Assembly (NCBI RefSeq): GCF_011758745.1
Contig: NZ_JAANOV010000001.1
Coordinates: 868,001-932,000 of the forward strand
Direction of reading: 5' to 3'
Length of the DNA: 64,000 nucleotides
Origin: Amycolatopsis granulosa
GTDB lineage: Bacteria; Actinomycetota; Actinomycetes; Mycobacteriales; Pseudonocardiaceae
Shown piece after piece: positions 8,319 to 17,592 of the stretch. Below the pieces are notes generated by a model that ran no database searches, had not been told where the DNA came from, and worked only from the letters and a program-made list of their open reading frames with translations. Made by a program: the position numbers and the translations under genes. Positions within the stretch are counted from its first letter, which is position 1, and every line of letters begins with the position of its first letter.

Positions 8319-8909
8319 ATGACGGAGAAGACCTGGGCGGGCACCACCCTGCGCGACCGCCGGGCGGCCCGGCGCGCCCAGTTGCTCGACGCGGCCCTCG
8401 ACCTGCTCGGCACTGCGGGCAGCGCCGCGGTGACGGTGCGGGCGGTGTGCCGGCACGCCAAGCTCACCGAACGCTACTTCTACGAAAGCTTCACCGACCG
8501 CGAAGAGCTGGTGGTCGCCGTCTACGAGCAGGTCGCCGACGAGGCGCACCGCGCACTCGTCGGCGCGGTCGGCGACCGCGGCCGGGACGCAGCCGCGCGG
8601 GCCGAGGCGGCGGTCACCGCGTTCGTCGAGCTCATGCTGGACGATCCGCGCAAGGGCCGGGTCCTGCTGCTGGCCCCGATCACCGACCCGGCCCTGTCCG
8701 CCCGCGGGGTGGCGCTGCTGCCCGCCTTCGCCGCGCTGATCCGCGACCAGCTGCCCGGGCGCATGGACACCCTGGACCGGCAGCTGACCGCGATCGGCCT
8801 CGTCGGCGCGCTGACCCACCTGTTCACCGCCTACCTGTCCGGCACGCCGCAGATGTCCCGCGAGCGCCTCGTCGGCCACTGCGTCCGGCTGCTGGCCCGA
8901 TCGTCCTAG
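8319..8909 (+). CDS. TetR family transcriptional regulator
   Basis: 196 residues. The N-terminal HTH includes [20 protein letters not shown] and [14 protein letters not shown], the usual TetR layout, followed by a helical ligand-binding domain. It is transcribed away from the DUF2236/LLM pair across a perfect inverted repeat and is probably their repressor. The ATG at 8319 is the first start after the operator. Its stop codon overlaps that of the convergent aldolase gene (shared CTAG at 8906-8909), so no terminator separates them. Confidence 0.9.
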   Translation: MTEKTWAGTTLRDRRAARRAQLLDAALDLLGTAGSAAVTVRAVCRHAKLTERYFYESFTDREELVVAVYEQVADEAHRALVGAVGDRGRDAAARAEAAVTAFVELMLDDPRKGRVLLLAPITDPALSARGVALLPAFAALIRDQLPGRMDTLDRQLTAIGLVGALTHLFTAYLSGTPQMSRERLVGHCVRLLARSS

Positions 8910-9928
8910 CCGGACTTCCGCTCCGCGGCCAGCTCCAGGGCGATGTCGATGATCATGTCCTCCTGGCCACCGACGTAACGGTTCTCGCCCACCCGGTAGA
9001 GAATCTCGTGCGCCGGCACGCCGTAGCGTTGCGCGGCGCGCTCGGCGTGCAGCAGGAAGCTGGAGTACACCCCGGCGAACCCCTGCACGATCGACGACCG
9101 GTCCATCACCGGCAGCCGGGTGATGAACGGCTTGACGATGTTCTCCGCCGCGTCCATCAGCACGTCCTTGTCCACTCCGGTCTCGACCCCGAGCCGCTCG
9201 AACACCGCGGCGAGCACCTCGGTCGGCGAGTTGCCGGCACCCGCGCCGAGCGCGACCAGGGAACCGTCGATCTGCTTCGCACCGGCCCGGTGGGCGAGGA
9301 CCGAGTTGGCGACCCCGAAGCTGAGGTTCTGGTGACCGTGGTAGCCGACCTGGGCCGCGTCACCGAACTCCGCGACCAGCGCGGCCACCCGGTCGGCCGC
9401 CTCGTCCAGGATGAGCGCCCCGGCGGAGTCCACGACGTACACGCACTGGCAGCCGGCGTCGACCATGATGCGGCCCTGCTCGGCCAGGGTTTCCGGCGTG
9501 GCCATGTGCGACAGCATCAGGAAGCCGACGGTCTCCAGCCCGAGGTCGCGTGCCGCGGTGAAGTGCTGGATCGACACGTCGGCCTCGGTGCAGTGCGTGG
9601 CGATCCGGACTGCGCCGGCGCCGAGATCCGCCGCGGCCTTGAGGTCGGTGACGGTGCCCAGGCCGGGTAGCAGCAGCACCGCGATCCTGGCCCGCGTGGC
9701 TTCCTCGACGGCCGCGGCGATCAGCTTCCGCTCGTCCACCAGCGAGAATCCGTAGTTGAAGGTCGAGCCGCCCAGTCCGTCGCCGTGGGCCACCTCGATC
9801 AGCGAGATCCCGGCGCGGTCCAGCGCCCGCACGGTGTCCCGCACGTTCTCCTCGGTGAACTGGTGCGCCATGGCGTGGCTGCCGTCGCGCAGGCTCGTGT
9901 CGACGAGCCGCACCTCCCGCCCGGTCAT
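8906..9928 (-). CDS. dmpG: 4-hydroxy-2-oxovalerate aldolase
   Basis: 340 residues of DRE-TIM metallolyase. The RxxD motif in [11 protein letters not shown] (10-20), the [13 protein letters not shown] segment and the metal-ligand GYHGHQN identify the DmpG/BphI/HsaF family, which cleaves 4-hydroxy-2-oxo acids to pyruvate and an aldehyde. The start ATG overlaps the stop of the acetaldehyde dehydrogenase gene (ATGA), consistent with the known complex that channels the aldehyde between the two enzymes. The hydratase usually found with them is not in the window. Confidence 0.95.
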   Translation of the reverse strand: MTGREVRLVDTSLRDGSHAMAHQFTEENVRDTVRALDRAGISLIEVAHGDGLGGSTFNYGFSLVDERKLIAAAVEEATRARIAVLLLPGLGTVTDLKAAADLGAGAVRIATHCTEADVSIQHFTAARDLGLETVGFLMLSHMATPETLAEQGRIMVDAGCQCVYVVDSAGALILDEAADRVAALVAEFGDAAQVGYHGHQNLSFGVANSVLAHRAGAKQIDGSLVALGAGAGNSPTEVLAAVFERLGVETGVDKDVLMDAAENIVKPFITRLPVMDRSSIVQGFAGVYSSFLLHAERAAQRYGVPAHEILYRVGENRYVGGQEDMIIDIALELAAERKSG

Positions 9929-10836
9929 GCCGGCACCTCCTGCGTGCGCCGGGTTGCCAGCAGCTCGCCCACCCGGGCGGCCGCGGCGGTCATGATGTCC
10001 AGATTGCCGGCGTAGGGCGGCAGGTAGTCCCCGTTGCCCGCGACCTCCAGGAACACCGCCACGCGCGCACGGCCCTGCCAGCCCGGCCGCGGATCGTCGA
10101 ACTGCGGCGCCGCCTTGAGCGCATACCCCGGCACGTAGGTCTGCACGTCGGCGACCATCCGCTCGATCGAGGCGGTGATGGCGTCCCGGTCGGCGTCCGG
10201 CGAGATCGCGCAGAACACGGTGTCCCGCATGATGAGCGGGGGTTCCACCGGGTTGATGATGATGATCGCCTTGCCCTTCGCCGCCCCGCCCACGATCTCC
10301 AGGCCTCGGGCGGTGGTCTCGGTGAACTCGTCGATGTTCGCGCGGGTGCCCGGTCCCGCCGAGCGGGACGACACCGACGCCACGATCTCGGCGTAGGGCA
10401 CCTCGGTGACGCGGGAGACCGCGTGCACGATGGGGATGGTGGCCTGACCACCGCAGGTGATCATGTTGTAGTTCGCCGCGCCCAGCCGCCCGGGCAGCTC
10501 CACCGCGGGGCAGGTGAACGGACCGACGGCGGCCGGGGTCAGGTCGACGGCCTGGATGCCGGCTTCGGCGTAGCGCGGCGCGTTCGCCAGGTGCGCCTTG
10601 GCCGAGGTCGCCTCGAACACGATGTCCGGCAGCTCGTCGCGGGACAGCAGCCAGTCCACGCCCCCGGCGGACGCCTCCACGCCCAGTGCGGCCGCGCGCG
10701 CCAGCCCGTCCGAAGCCGGGTCGACGCCGACCATGCAGGCGACCTCGATGTGCTCGCTGCGCCGCAGCTTGACGAGCAGATCGGTGCCGATGTTGCCGGG
10801 TCCGACGATCGCGGCCCGTGCCTTGCGGGTGCTCAT
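9925..10836 (-). CDS. Acetaldehyde dehydrogenase (acylating)
   Basis: 303 residues matching the DmpF/BphJ/HsaG family: N-terminal NAD-binding GPGNIGTDL at 12-20 and catalytic Cys128 in [10 protein letters not shown]. It oxidises the aldehyde released by the aldolase to acyl-CoA. The ATG at 10836 follows a strong AAAGGAGG. It is the first gene of a two-gene operon transcribed divergently from an IclR-type regulator, the usual control arrangement for meta-cleavage pathways. The names hsaG or dmpF would both fit; the upstream pathway is not present here. Confidence 0.95.
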   Translation of the reverse strand: MSTRKARAAIVGPGNIGTDLLVKLRRSEHIEVACMVGVDPASDGLARAAALGVEASAGGVDWLLSRDELPDIVFEATSAKAHLANAPRYAEAGIQAVDLTPAAVGPFTCPAVELPGRLGAANYNMITCGGQATIPIVHAVSRVTEVPYAEIVASVSSRSAGPGTRANIDEFTETTARGLEIVGGAAKGKAIIIINPVEPPLIMRDTVFCAISPDADRDAITASIERMVADVQTYVPGYALKAAPQFDDPRPGWQGRARVAVFLEVAGNGDYLPPYAGNLDIMTAAAARVGELLATRRTQEVPA

Positions 10837-10871
10837 GCGCCCTCCTTTCGGGGTCCGCTCCACGGTGCTCT

Positions 10872-10882
10872 CCGCACTGCGG
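10872..10882. promoter_or_regulatory. Candidate IclR operator
   Basis: An 11-nt perfect palindrome, CCGCA-C-TGCGG, sits in the 58-nt space between the divergent acetaldehyde dehydrogenase and IclR genes. Its place between the two starts makes it a plausible regulator site; no promoter boxes stand out clearly. Confidence 0.4.
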
Positions 10883-10894
10883 CACACTCAAGAC

Positions 10895-11641
10895 ATGTGT
10901 GCCGCTGAGCGGGACGACGGAATGACGGCGGCGCGGATCGCCGCGCTGCTCGGCGCGTTCGGTCCCGGGGACCAGACGCTGGGCACGTCCGAGCTGGCGC
11001 GCCGCACGGGCCTGCCCAAGTCGTCGGTGCACCGGCTCACCGGGCACCTGGTCACGCACGGCCTGCTGGAGCGCGACGGCCCCGCGGTGCGGCTCGGCCT
11101 GCGGCTGTTCGAGATCGGGCAGCTCGCCGGGCGCGAACGCGGGCTGGTCGACGCCGCCCGCCCGTACCTGGCCGATCTGCGGGAAGCCACCCGGAACACC
11201 GTGCACCTGGCGGTGCTCGAAGGCATCGAGGTGGTCTACCTCGACATCGTGCGCGGGCCGGACGCGCCGGCCCTGCCCTCGCGCATCGGCGGCCGCTTCC
11301 CGGCACACGCCACGGCGGTCGGCAAGGCGATCCTGGCGCACTCCCCCGCGTCCGTACTGGACACCGTGCTGGCCGCCGGCCTGACCCGGATCGGCCCGCG
11401 CACCATCACCGCGCCGGGGCTGCTGCGACGGCAGCTGACCAGGGTCCGCGACGAGGGTGTCGCCTACGAGCGAGAGGAATCGGGTGCAGGCGTAACCTGT
11501 GCAGCCAGTCCCGTGCTCGACGCGACCGGGCGGGCACGGGCCGCGATTTCGATCTCGGGCTGGAGCAACCGAGTCCGGGTCGAGCGCGTCTCCCCAGCGG
11601 TGCGCACGGCGGCTCTCGCATTGTCGCGAGCCTTGCCGTAG
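10895..11641 (+). CDS. IclR family transcriptional regulator
   Basis: 248 residues with an N-terminal winged HTH ([20 protein letters not shown]) and a C-terminal IclR effector domain ([20 protein letters not shown]). It faces the aldolase/dehydrogenase operon and is its likely regulator, responding to a pathway intermediate. ATG 10895 gives an extra nine residues; ATG 10922 is an equally possible start, as neither has a strong ribosome-binding site. Confidence 0.92.
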   Translation: MCAAERDDGMTAARIAALLGAFGPGDQTLGTSELARRTGLPKSSVHRLTGHLVTHGLLERDGPAVRLGLRLFEIGQLAGRERGLVDAARPYLADLREATRNTVHLAVLEGIEVVYLDIVRGPDAPALPSRIGGRFPAHATAVGKAILAHSPASVLDTVLAAGLTRIGPRTITAPGLLRRQLTRVRDEGVAYEREESGAGVTCAASPVLDATGRARAAISISGWSNRVRVERVSPAVRTAALALSRALP

Positions 11642-11720
11642 GGTCGCGCACCACCGGGGAAGATCGACAACAACGGGCTCGTGGCGCTCGCTGGGCCACG
11701 GGATGTGAGGGAGGAATGGC

Positions 11721-12224
11721 GTGACCACCGCGACCACCCAGGTAGACGACCTTCGGCTCGTGGCGGCGCCGACCGCCGTCAACTGCGCCGAGATGTTCGT
11801 CCGGTTCGCCCTCCTGGAGTGGAAACTGCGGCCGCTGGCCGACGACGCGGTCACGGTCATCCGCCACCTGGTGCGGTCCTCGGTGGACGGGGCCGACCGG
11901 CGCTCGCCCCGCTTCCTGACCGTCCGGCTGCGCCTGCACCGCGACTGCGTGGTCGTCGAGCTCGACGACGACCGTCCCGGTGAACCCCCGGAACTGCCCG
12001 GCTGGACCATCAACACGGTGGCGCTGCCCGGCGGCCACCGCACCGCGTGGTGTGAGCTGCCGCTGCCCGACGGGCTCAGCGGCGCCCTGCCCACCCGCTC
12101 CCCGCACCGGCTGCCCAGCCCCGCCACCGAGTACCCGGCCGAGGAGCCGCTGCCCGAGCCGGACCTGCTGGACTCGCAGATCCTGCAGCGAGTGCTGCAC
12201 GGCCTCAACGGCTCCGCGCGATAG
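11721..12224 (+). CDS. Small ATP-binding (HATPase_c_2/anti-sigma-like) protein, degenerate
   Basis: 167 residues, GTG start behind GGAGG. The order of secondary-structure blocks ([19 protein letters not shown], then IRHLVRSSV, then a strand pair [19 protein letters not shown]) parallels the SpoIIAB-like kinase domain of actinobacterial regulators. However, the N-box Asn that binds Mg-ATP is not where expected, and the glycine-rich ATP lid is not recognisable. The C-terminal 60 residues are Pro-rich. It may be a non-catalytic relative acting by protein-protein contact. Placement in the family is moderate. Confidence 0.7.
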   Translation: MTTATTQVDDLRLVAAPTAVNCAEMFVRFALLEWKLRPLADDAVTVIRHLVRSSVDGADRRSPRFLTVRLRLHRDCVVVELDDDRPGEPPELPGWTINTVALPGGHRTAWCELPLPDGLSGALPTRSPHRLPSPATEYPAEEPLPEPDLLDSQILQRVLHGLNGSAR

Positions 12225-12243
12225 CGCTTTCCGCCCCCCGGCC

Positions 12244-13113
12244 TCAGGCCAGGCCGCGGACCGCCTGCGCCGGCGGGCGCTCCCCGGCGATCGTCGCGAC
12301 CATCTCCAGCACGCGGCGCGTCTGCTGCACCTCGTGCACGCGGAACACCTGCGCGCCGTCGCGGGCGGCCAGCGCGGTGGCGGCCAGCGTGCCGTCCAGC
12401 CGCTCGGTGATCCCGGCGCCCAGGGTCTCGCCCACGAAGTCCTTGTTGGACAGTGCCATGAGGACCGGCCAGCCGGTCGCCGTCAGGGCGTCCGCGTGAC
12501 GCAGCAGCGCCAGGCTGTGCCAGGTGTTCTTGCCGAAGTCGTGCGTCGGGTCGATCAGGACGCCGCCACGCGGCACACCGAGCGCCACCACGTCCTCGGC
12601 CCGCCGGGTGAGCTCCTCGACGACCTGGGCGACCACGTCCTCGTAGCGGACCCGGAACGGGCGCGTGCGCGGTGCCGCTCCCCCGGTGTGCGAGCAGACG
12701 TACCCGGCGCCGAACTCGGCCGCCACCGCCGCCAGCTCGGGATCGGCGCCCGCCCAGGTGTCGTTGAGCAGGTCCGCGCCCTCCGCGCAGGCCAGCCGGC
12801 CGACCTCGTGCCGCCAGGTGTCCACACTGATCACCAGGCCGGGATGCCGCCGGCGGATCTCCGCCACGAACGGCACCACCCGGCGGATCTCCTCGGCCAC
12901 GCCGACCTCGCTGCCGGGACCGGCCTTGACCCCGCCGATGTCCACGATGTCGGCGCCCTCGGCCACCGCGCGATCGACGGCCGCGAGGGCGTCCGGATCG
13001 GCGAAGGACGCGCCGCGGTCGTAGAAGGAATCAGGCGTGCGGTTCACGATCGCCATCACGAGTGCACGGTCGGAGACGATGCGTCGTCCGCGGAAGACCA
13101 GATCTACTGCCAC
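12244..13113 (-). CDS. folP2: Dihydropteroate synthase paralogue, FolP2 type
   Basis: 289 residues of DHPS-like TIM barrel. The pterin and pABA loops are altered: [12 protein letters not shown] instead of the usual NVTPDSFSDGG, and [13 protein letters not shown] where true DHPS enzymes have DIGGESTRPGA. This is the pattern of mycobacterial FolP2, which does not have DHPS activity, so the product probably does something other than folate synthesis. The start is a GTG at 13113 with only a weak ribosome-binding site. It stands alone, divergent from a TetR gene, with a perfect 14-bp palindrome between them. Confidence 0.85.
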   Translation of the reverse strand: MAVDLVFRGRRIVSDRALVMAIVNRTPDSFYDRGASFADPDALAAVDRAVAEGADIVDIGGVKAGPGSEVGVAEEIRRVVPFVAEIRRRHPGLVISVDTWRHEVGRLACAEGADLLNDTWAGADPELAAVAAEFGAGYVCSHTGGAAPRTRPFRVRYEDVVAQVVEELTRRAEDVVALGVPRGGVLIDPTHDFGKNTWHSLALLRHADALTATGWPVLMALSNKDFVGETLGAGITERLDGTLAATALAARDGAQVFRVHEVQQTRRVLEMVATIAGERPPAQAVRGLA

Positions 13114-13145
13114 GACTTCATCATGCCTGCCACACCGGGTACGCG

Positions 13146-13159
13146 ATAACGCGCGTTAT
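13146..13159. promoter_or_regulatory. Perfect palindrome ATAACGCGCGTTAT, likely TetR operator
   Basis: A 14-bp perfect palindrome with the look of a TetR-family half-site pair (ATAACG/CGTTAT). It lies 33 nt upstream of the folP2 start and 45 nt upstream of the divergent TetR start, so one site could control both genes. Confidence 0.7.
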
Positions 13160-13203
13160 GCCCTAAGTTCTTCCCAGGCCGATCGAAGGGGGTGCGCGCG
13201 CGG

Positions 13204-13839
13204 ATGGCCACCCGACACGGCCCGGCGGGGCCCGCCGACAGCCACACGAGGGAGCGGTTCCTGCAGGCCGCGCTGACCGTGCTGCTCGAGCAGGGCGTGT
13301 CCGGGCTGACCGTGCGCAGCGTCGCCGAAGCCGCGGGCACATCGACGATCGGGGTGTACACGCGCTTCGGCGGGCGCAACGGCGTGCTGGACGCCTTGTA
13401 CGAACGTACTTTCGAGCTGCTGCACGAGGAGTTCGCCGCCGTGCCGCGGATCCCGGACGACCCGGCGGCCGGAATCCTCGCGCTGGCCCGGTCCTACCGC
13501 CGGTTCGCGCTGGACAGTCCCGCCCGGTACGCGTTCATGTTCGAGCAGGCGGTACCCGGCTTCGACCCGGATCCGAATCTGCGGGCCTTCGCCCAGCACA
13601 CGACCTTCGACCTGCTCGTGGACCGCGTCATCCCGGTGACCCCGCCGGATCAAGACCCGAACCGCACCGGCTACCTGATCTGGACCACGATGCACGGCCT
13701 GGTGAGCGTCGAGCTGACGCACCGTGCGCGCAACCCCCCGCCGAAGTGGTTCATCGACACCACCGACGACGCCTACGACGAGGTGTTCGCCGCCGGCATC
13801 CGGGCGATTCTCATCGGACTCGGTCTCCAGCTCCGCTGA
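13204..13839 (+). CDS. TetR family transcriptional regulator
   Basis: 211 residues. HTH region FLQAALTVLLEQGVSGLTVR followed by AAGTSTIGVYTRFGGRNGVL, then a C-terminal domain with the WHG-type layout (RRFALDSPARYAFMFEQAVPG). ATG 13204 is preferred, with AAGGGGG about 11 nt upstream; a GTG at 13192 is in frame. It faces folP2 across a perfect palindrome and probably regulates itself and possibly folP2. A strong hairpin follows the gene. Confidence 0.88.
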   Translation: MATRHGPAGPADSHTRERFLQAALTVLLEQGVSGLTVRSVAEAAGTSTIGVYTRFGGRNGVLDALYERTFELLHEEFAAVPRIPDDPAAGILALARSYRRFALDSPARYAFMFEQAVPGFDPDPNLRAFAQHTTFDLLVDRVIPVTPPDQDPNRTGYLIWTTMHGLVSVELTHRARNPPPKWFIDTTDDAYDEVFAAGIRAILIGLGLQLR

Positions 13840-13894
13840 GCCGCACCGCTTCCCCCGACAGGCCCTGGGCCCACCGCACCTGCCCGGAGAACGG

Positions 13895-13932
13895 CCGTGG
13901 CCCCCGGTCTCGATGGAGACCGGGGGCCACGG
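13895..13932. terminator. Bidirectional hairpin terminator between TetR gene and rpsA
   Basis: A perfect 17-bp stem (arms 13895-13911 and 13916-13932) closed by a GATG loop lies between two convergent genes. There is no T-tract on either side, as is common for actinobacterial terminators. Confidence 0.85.
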
Positions 13933-13959
13933 GTAGTTCAATCAGCTCGGGAGACGAGC

Positions 13960-15453
13960 TCACGCACCGCCGGAGAGCTTCTCGCGCAGAGCCGCGAGCT
14001 GCTCGTCGCTGGCGAGGGTGCCGCCGCTGCGCTGCTCGGACGAGCCGGTCGAGCTGTAGTTCTGCTCGCCGCCGCCGACCGGGCCGCCGGTGGCCTCCTC
14101 GGCCGCCGCCTGGGCGTTGGCCTCGGCCGCCTTGGCGATCTGCCGCATGTGGGCCTCGTAGCGGGCGTGCGCCTCCGCGTACTGGCGCTCCCACTCCTCA
14201 CGCTGCTTGTCGTAGCCTTCCTGCCACTCCTGCGTGTCCGGGTCGAAGCCCTCGGGGTAGATGTAGTTGCCCTGGTCGTCGTACTCGGCGGCCATGCCGT
14301 ACTGGGTCGGGTCGAACTCGGTGTCCGTGGTGAAGCCCTCGTTCGCCTGCTTCAGCGACAGCGAGATGCGGCGGCGCTCCAGGTCGATGTCGATGACCTT
14401 GACCATGACCTCGGTGCCGACCTGGACGACCTGCTCCGGGATCTCCACGTGGCGCTCGGCCAGCTCGGAGATGTGCACCAGGCCCTCGATGCCCTCCTCG
14501 ACGCGGACGAACGCGCCGAACGGGACGAGCTTGGTGACCTTGCCCGGCACGATCTGGCCGATCGCGTGGGTGCGGGCGAACTGGCGCCACGGGTCTTCCT
14601 GAGTCGCCTTCAGCGACAGGGACACGCGCTCGCGGTCCATGTCGACGTCCAGCACCTCGACGGTGACCTCCTGGCCAACCTCGACGACCTCGCTCGGGTG
14701 GTCGATGTGCTTCCAGGACAGCTCCGAGACGTGCACCAGACCGTCGACGCCGCCGAGGTCGACGAACGCACCGAAGTTGACGATCGAGGACACGACGCCC
14801 TTGCGGACCTGGCCCTTGGCGAGGTTGTTGAGGAATTCGCTGCGCACCTCGGACTGGGTCTGCTCGAGGTAGGCCCGGCGGGACAGGACCACGTTGTTGC
14901 GGTTCTTGTCCAGCTCGATGATCTTCGCCTCGAGCTCGCGGCCGACGTAGGGCTGCAGGTCGCGCACGCGGCGCATCTCCACCAGCGAGGCGGGCAGGAA
15001 GCCGCGCAGGCCGATGTCCAGGATCAGGCCGCCCTTGACGACCTCGATGACGGTGCCCTTGACGGGCTCATCCTTCTCCTTGAGCTCCTCGATCGTGCCC
15101 CAGGCGCGCTCGTACTGGGCGCGCTTCTTGGACAGGATCAGCCGGCCTTCCTTGTCCTCCTTCTGGAGGACCAGGGCCTCGACCTCGTCACCGACGCTGA
15201 CGACCTCGCCGGGATCGACATCGTGCTTGATGGACAGCTCACGCGAGGGGATGACGCCCTCGGTCTTGTAACCGATGTCGAGCAGCACCTCGTCGCGGTC
15301 GACCTTGACGATCGTGCCCTCAACGATATCGCCGTCGTTGAAGTACTTGATCGTCTTGTCGATCGCGGCGAGGAAGTCTTCCTCCGACCCGATGTCGTTG
15401 ACGGCGACCTGGGTGGCGCCGGACGTCGGGGCGGTGGTGGTGTCGGTGGTCAT
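13960..15453 (-). CDS. rpsA: 30S ribosomal protein S1
   Basis: 497 residues with four S1 RNA-binding repeats: GDIVEGTIVKV near 41-107, EPVKGTVIEV near 125-190, GQVRKGVVSSI near 210-278 and GQIVPGKVTKL near 295-365. An acidic and Ala/Gly-rich tail follows, ending KLSGGA. The four-repeat form is normal for actinobacteria (enterobacterial S1 has six). S1 helps recruit mRNA to the 30S subunit. The ATG at 15453 has only GGAG at long spacing, in keeping with a housekeeping gene that may be autoregulated. The methyltransferase gene starts divergently 274 nt away. Confidence 0.97.
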   Translation of the reverse strand: MTTDTTTAPTSGATQVAVNDIGSEEDFLAAIDKTIKYFNDGDIVEGTIVKVDRDEVLLDIGYKTEGVIPSRELSIKHDVDPGEVVSVGDEVEALVLQKEDKEGRLILSKKRAQYERAWGTIEELKEKDEPVKGTVIEVVKGGLILDIGLRGFLPASLVEMRRVRDLQPYVGRELEAKIIELDKNRNNVVLSRRAYLEQTQSEVRSEFLNNLAKGQVRKGVVSSIVNFGAFVDLGGVDGLVHVSELSWKHIDHPSEVVEVGQEVTVEVLDVDMDRERVSLSLKATQEDPWRQFARTHAIGQIVPGKVTKLVPFGAFVRVEEGIEGLVHISELAERHVEIPEQVVQVGTEVMVKVIDIDLERRRISLSLKQANEGFTTDTEFDPTQYGMAAEYDDQGNYIYPEGFDPDTQEWQEGYDKQREEWERQYAEAHARYEAHMRQIAKAAEANAQAAAEEATGGPVGGGEQNYSSTGSSEQRSGGTLASDEQLAALREKLSGGA

Positions 15454-15726
15454 TAGGTGGGTTGCTCCGGTTGGTTTACGGCTCGAGTAGGTGTGCAGTT
15501 CGCGTGCGCGGTGAGCGTACGACGGCAACCATGAGCAAACGTTCACAACGGAACGGCCGCGGAGCATCACCGCCGACGGTGCGCGACCTCGGAACCCGGC
15601 TCAGCTTCGCCGAGTGAAGGTAGCGCGAACCCACTGCGCTAGAGATATCGTACGCGGCCGCCCGCGCGCCGCACAAACAGGGTCGCCCAGGCGGACGGCG
15701 CCCGCGCCGGTGGCGAGAATACCGGT

Positions 15727-16605
15727 GTGACGACGGTGGAGGACAACGGCGGCGAAGACACCGGTGCGAACCGGCACGCCAGCGCCGAGCACCAGCTCGG
15801 CACGGTCGGCGTGGCCCATCGCGAGGTGGCGGCGGCCGAGGCGACGGCGGCCAACCTGGCGTGGTGGGACGCCGACGCCGACGACTACCAGGCCACCCAC
15901 GGCGGGTTCCTCGGCGACGCCGACTTCGTGTGGTGCCCGGAGGGGCTGCGCGAGGCCGACGCCCGCCTGCTCGGCGAGGTGCGCGGCCGCCGGGTGGCGG
16001 AGATCGGCTGCGGCCAGGCGGCCTGCTCGCGCTGGCTGGCCGCGGCCGGGGCGCACCCGGTCGGACTGGACCTGTCCGCCGGGATGCTGCGGCACGCCCG
16101 CGCCGGCGCGGCGCGCACCGGCATCACGGTCCCGCTGGTGCAGGCGACGGCGGAACGGCTGCCGCTCGCGGACGGGAGCATGGACGCGGCCTGCTCGGCG
16201 TTCGGCGCGCTGCCGTTCGTCGCATCGCTGGAGACCGTGTTCGCGGAAGTGCACCGGGTGCTGCGGCCGGGCGGGCCGTGGGTGTTCGCGGTGACTCACC
16301 CGATCCGGTGGATCTTCCCGGACGATCCGGGGCCGGCCGGGCTGACCGCGAGCCAGCCGTACTTCGACCGCACCCCGTACGTGGAGGTCGACGCGGAGGG
16401 GACGGCGACCTACGTCGAGTACCACCGCACGCTGGGCGACTACGTGCGGGCGCTGACGGCCACCGGGTTCGTCCTGGAGGACCTGCTGGAGCCGGAGTGG
16501 CCGGCCGGGCACACCCGGGTGTGGGGGCAGTGGAGCCCGTTGCGCGGCAAGCTGTTCCCCGGCACCGCGATCTTCCGGGCCCGCGCCTTCCCGGGAGCCC
16601 GGTGA
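15727..16605 (+). CDS. Class I SAM-dependent methyltransferase
   Basis: 292 residues. Motif I VAEIGCGQA at 90-98, the acidic motif VGLDLSAGML and the post-motif LPLADGSMDAACS give a classical Rossmann methyltransferase of the UbiE/Methyltransf_11 kind. The N-terminal region WWDADADDYQATHGGFLG is an actinobacterial family signature. The substrate is unknown. GTG start at 15727. The next gene overlaps its stop by 4 nt (GTGA), so the methyltransferase and GNAT protein are co-translated. Confidence 0.9.
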   Translation: MTTVEDNGGEDTGANRHASAEHQLGTVGVAHREVAAAEATAANLAWWDADADDYQATHGGFLGDADFVWCPEGLREADARLLGEVRGRRVAEIGCGQAACSRWLAAAGAHPVGLDLSAGMLRHARAGAARTGITVPLVQATAERLPLADGSMDAACSAFGALPFVASLETVFAEVHRVLRPGGPWVFAVTHPIRWIFPDDPGPAGLTASQPYFDRTPYVEVDAEGTATYVEYHRTLGDYVRALTATGFVLEDLLEPEWPAGHTRVWGQWSPLRGKLFPGTAIFRARAFPGAR

Positions 16606-17519
16606 CCGCCGCACTGCTGTCGGCGCAGCGGGCCCGGTTCGCCGCGCTGGACCCGCTGCTGCCGCCGGCCGCGCCCCCGCCGGAGGGCGAGGAGCTGACG
16701 GCGGCGACGGCGGACGGCACCCGGGTGAGCGGGGTGCTCCAGGTGCAGCGGCACGAGCCGGGCGCGTTCGACCTGTTGTGGTCGGCCGCCCAGGTGTGGC
16801 AGCTGTTCCCGTGCACCGGCGCCACCGGGACCGCGGGCATGGACGCGCTGCTGCGCGCGTGGCGGCACCGCATGGACCGCGAATCGCCCGGCCCCGATTC
16901 CGCCTGCACCGTCACCTGGCCGAGCCGGGACGCGGAAGCGGTCCGCGCGTTCCTCGACCACGGCCTGATGCCGCTGTCGGTGCTCGCGGTCCGCACCGGC
17001 GCGCCGTCCGGGGACCCGCTCCCGCCCGGCGTGACGGTCCGCCGTGCCCGGCCGGAGGACCTGGAGGAGGTCGTCGCGCTGTCGCTGACGACGTTCCGGT
17101 ACTCCGCCCTCGTCGCCGGTCCGTGGCGGCCGGGTACCGCCGAGCTCATCGCGCCCCGGCTGGAGCGCAACCTCGCCGCCGGGGCGCCGGTCTGGCTCGC
17201 CGAGCGGGACGGGGTCGCCGTCGCGCTCGCCGATTGCGGCTGGATGGAGTCGGTGCCCGGGTCCTGGGCGGCCGAGTTGCTGCCGTCCGGGCAGTGGGGT
17301 TACGTCAACAACGTGGCCACCCGCGAGCACGTCCGGGGCCTGGGCATCGGGCGGGCGCTGATGGCGCGGGTGCACCGCGAGTTCCACACGCGCGGCGCCC
17401 GCGCGACCTACCTGTACTACAACCCGGCCAACCCGCTGTCGTCGGTGTTCTGGCCCCGGCAGGGTTACCGGCCCTTGTGGACCTACTGGGAGGTGCGGCC
17501 CGCCTCGGCGCTCCGGTGA
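16602..17519 (+). CDS. GNAT family N-acetyltransferase
   Basis: 305 residues, translationally coupled to the methyltransferase (GTG inside the upstream stop). The C-terminal half carries the acetyl-CoA-binding motif A, VRGLGIGRALMARVH, after a VNNVATREH strand. The N-terminal half looks like a degenerate second GNAT-like domain (VTWPSRDAEAVRAFLDHG), so a tandem-GNAT protein is likely. Substrate is unknown; pairing with a methyltransferase suggests small-molecule or protein modification. Confidence 0.85.
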   Translation: MTAALLSAQRARFAALDPLLPPAAPPPEGEELTAATADGTRVSGVLQVQRHEPGAFDLLWSAAQVWQLFPCTGATGTAGMDALLRAWRHRMDRESPGPDSACTVTWPSRDAEAVRAFLDHGLMPLSVLAVRTGAPSGDPLPPGVTVRRARPEDLEEVVALSLTTFRYSALVAGPWRPGTAELIAPRLERNLAAGAPVWLAERDGVAVALADCGWMESVPGSWAAELLPSGQWGYVNNVATREHVRGLGIGRALMARVHREFHTRGARATYLYYNPANPLSSVFWPRQGYRPLWTYWEVRPASALR

Positions 17520-17553
17520 TCCCCGGGTTGCCGCTCCGCCGGCACCGGCGTAT

Positions 17554-17581
17554 TTTTTGAACTGACCAGTCAGTTCAAAAA
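17554..17581. promoter_or_regulatory. Perfect 28-nt TetR operator
   Basis: Two 13-nt arms (TTTTTGAACTGAC and GTCAGTTCAAAAA) flank a CA centre with no mismatch. The core GAACTGAC/GTCAGTTC is of the kind bound by TetR repressors of YhgE/Pip export operons. It lies 12 nt before the first start codon of the operon whose third gene is a TetR regulator, so autoregulation is likely. Confidence 0.8.
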
Positions 17582-17592
17582 GGGGGGATCCT

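Noticed and set aside
8906..12208. A 1100-codon open frame on the minus strand
   Set aside because: Only its last 340 codons are real (the aldolase). The rest is antisense to the dehydrogenase, IclR and ATP-binding genes and is Arg/Gly/Pro-rich, a product of high GC.
13895..13932. Small RNA gene or repeat element between rpsA and the TetR gene
   Set aside because: The perfect stem with a tetraloop between convergent genes is fully explained as a terminator.
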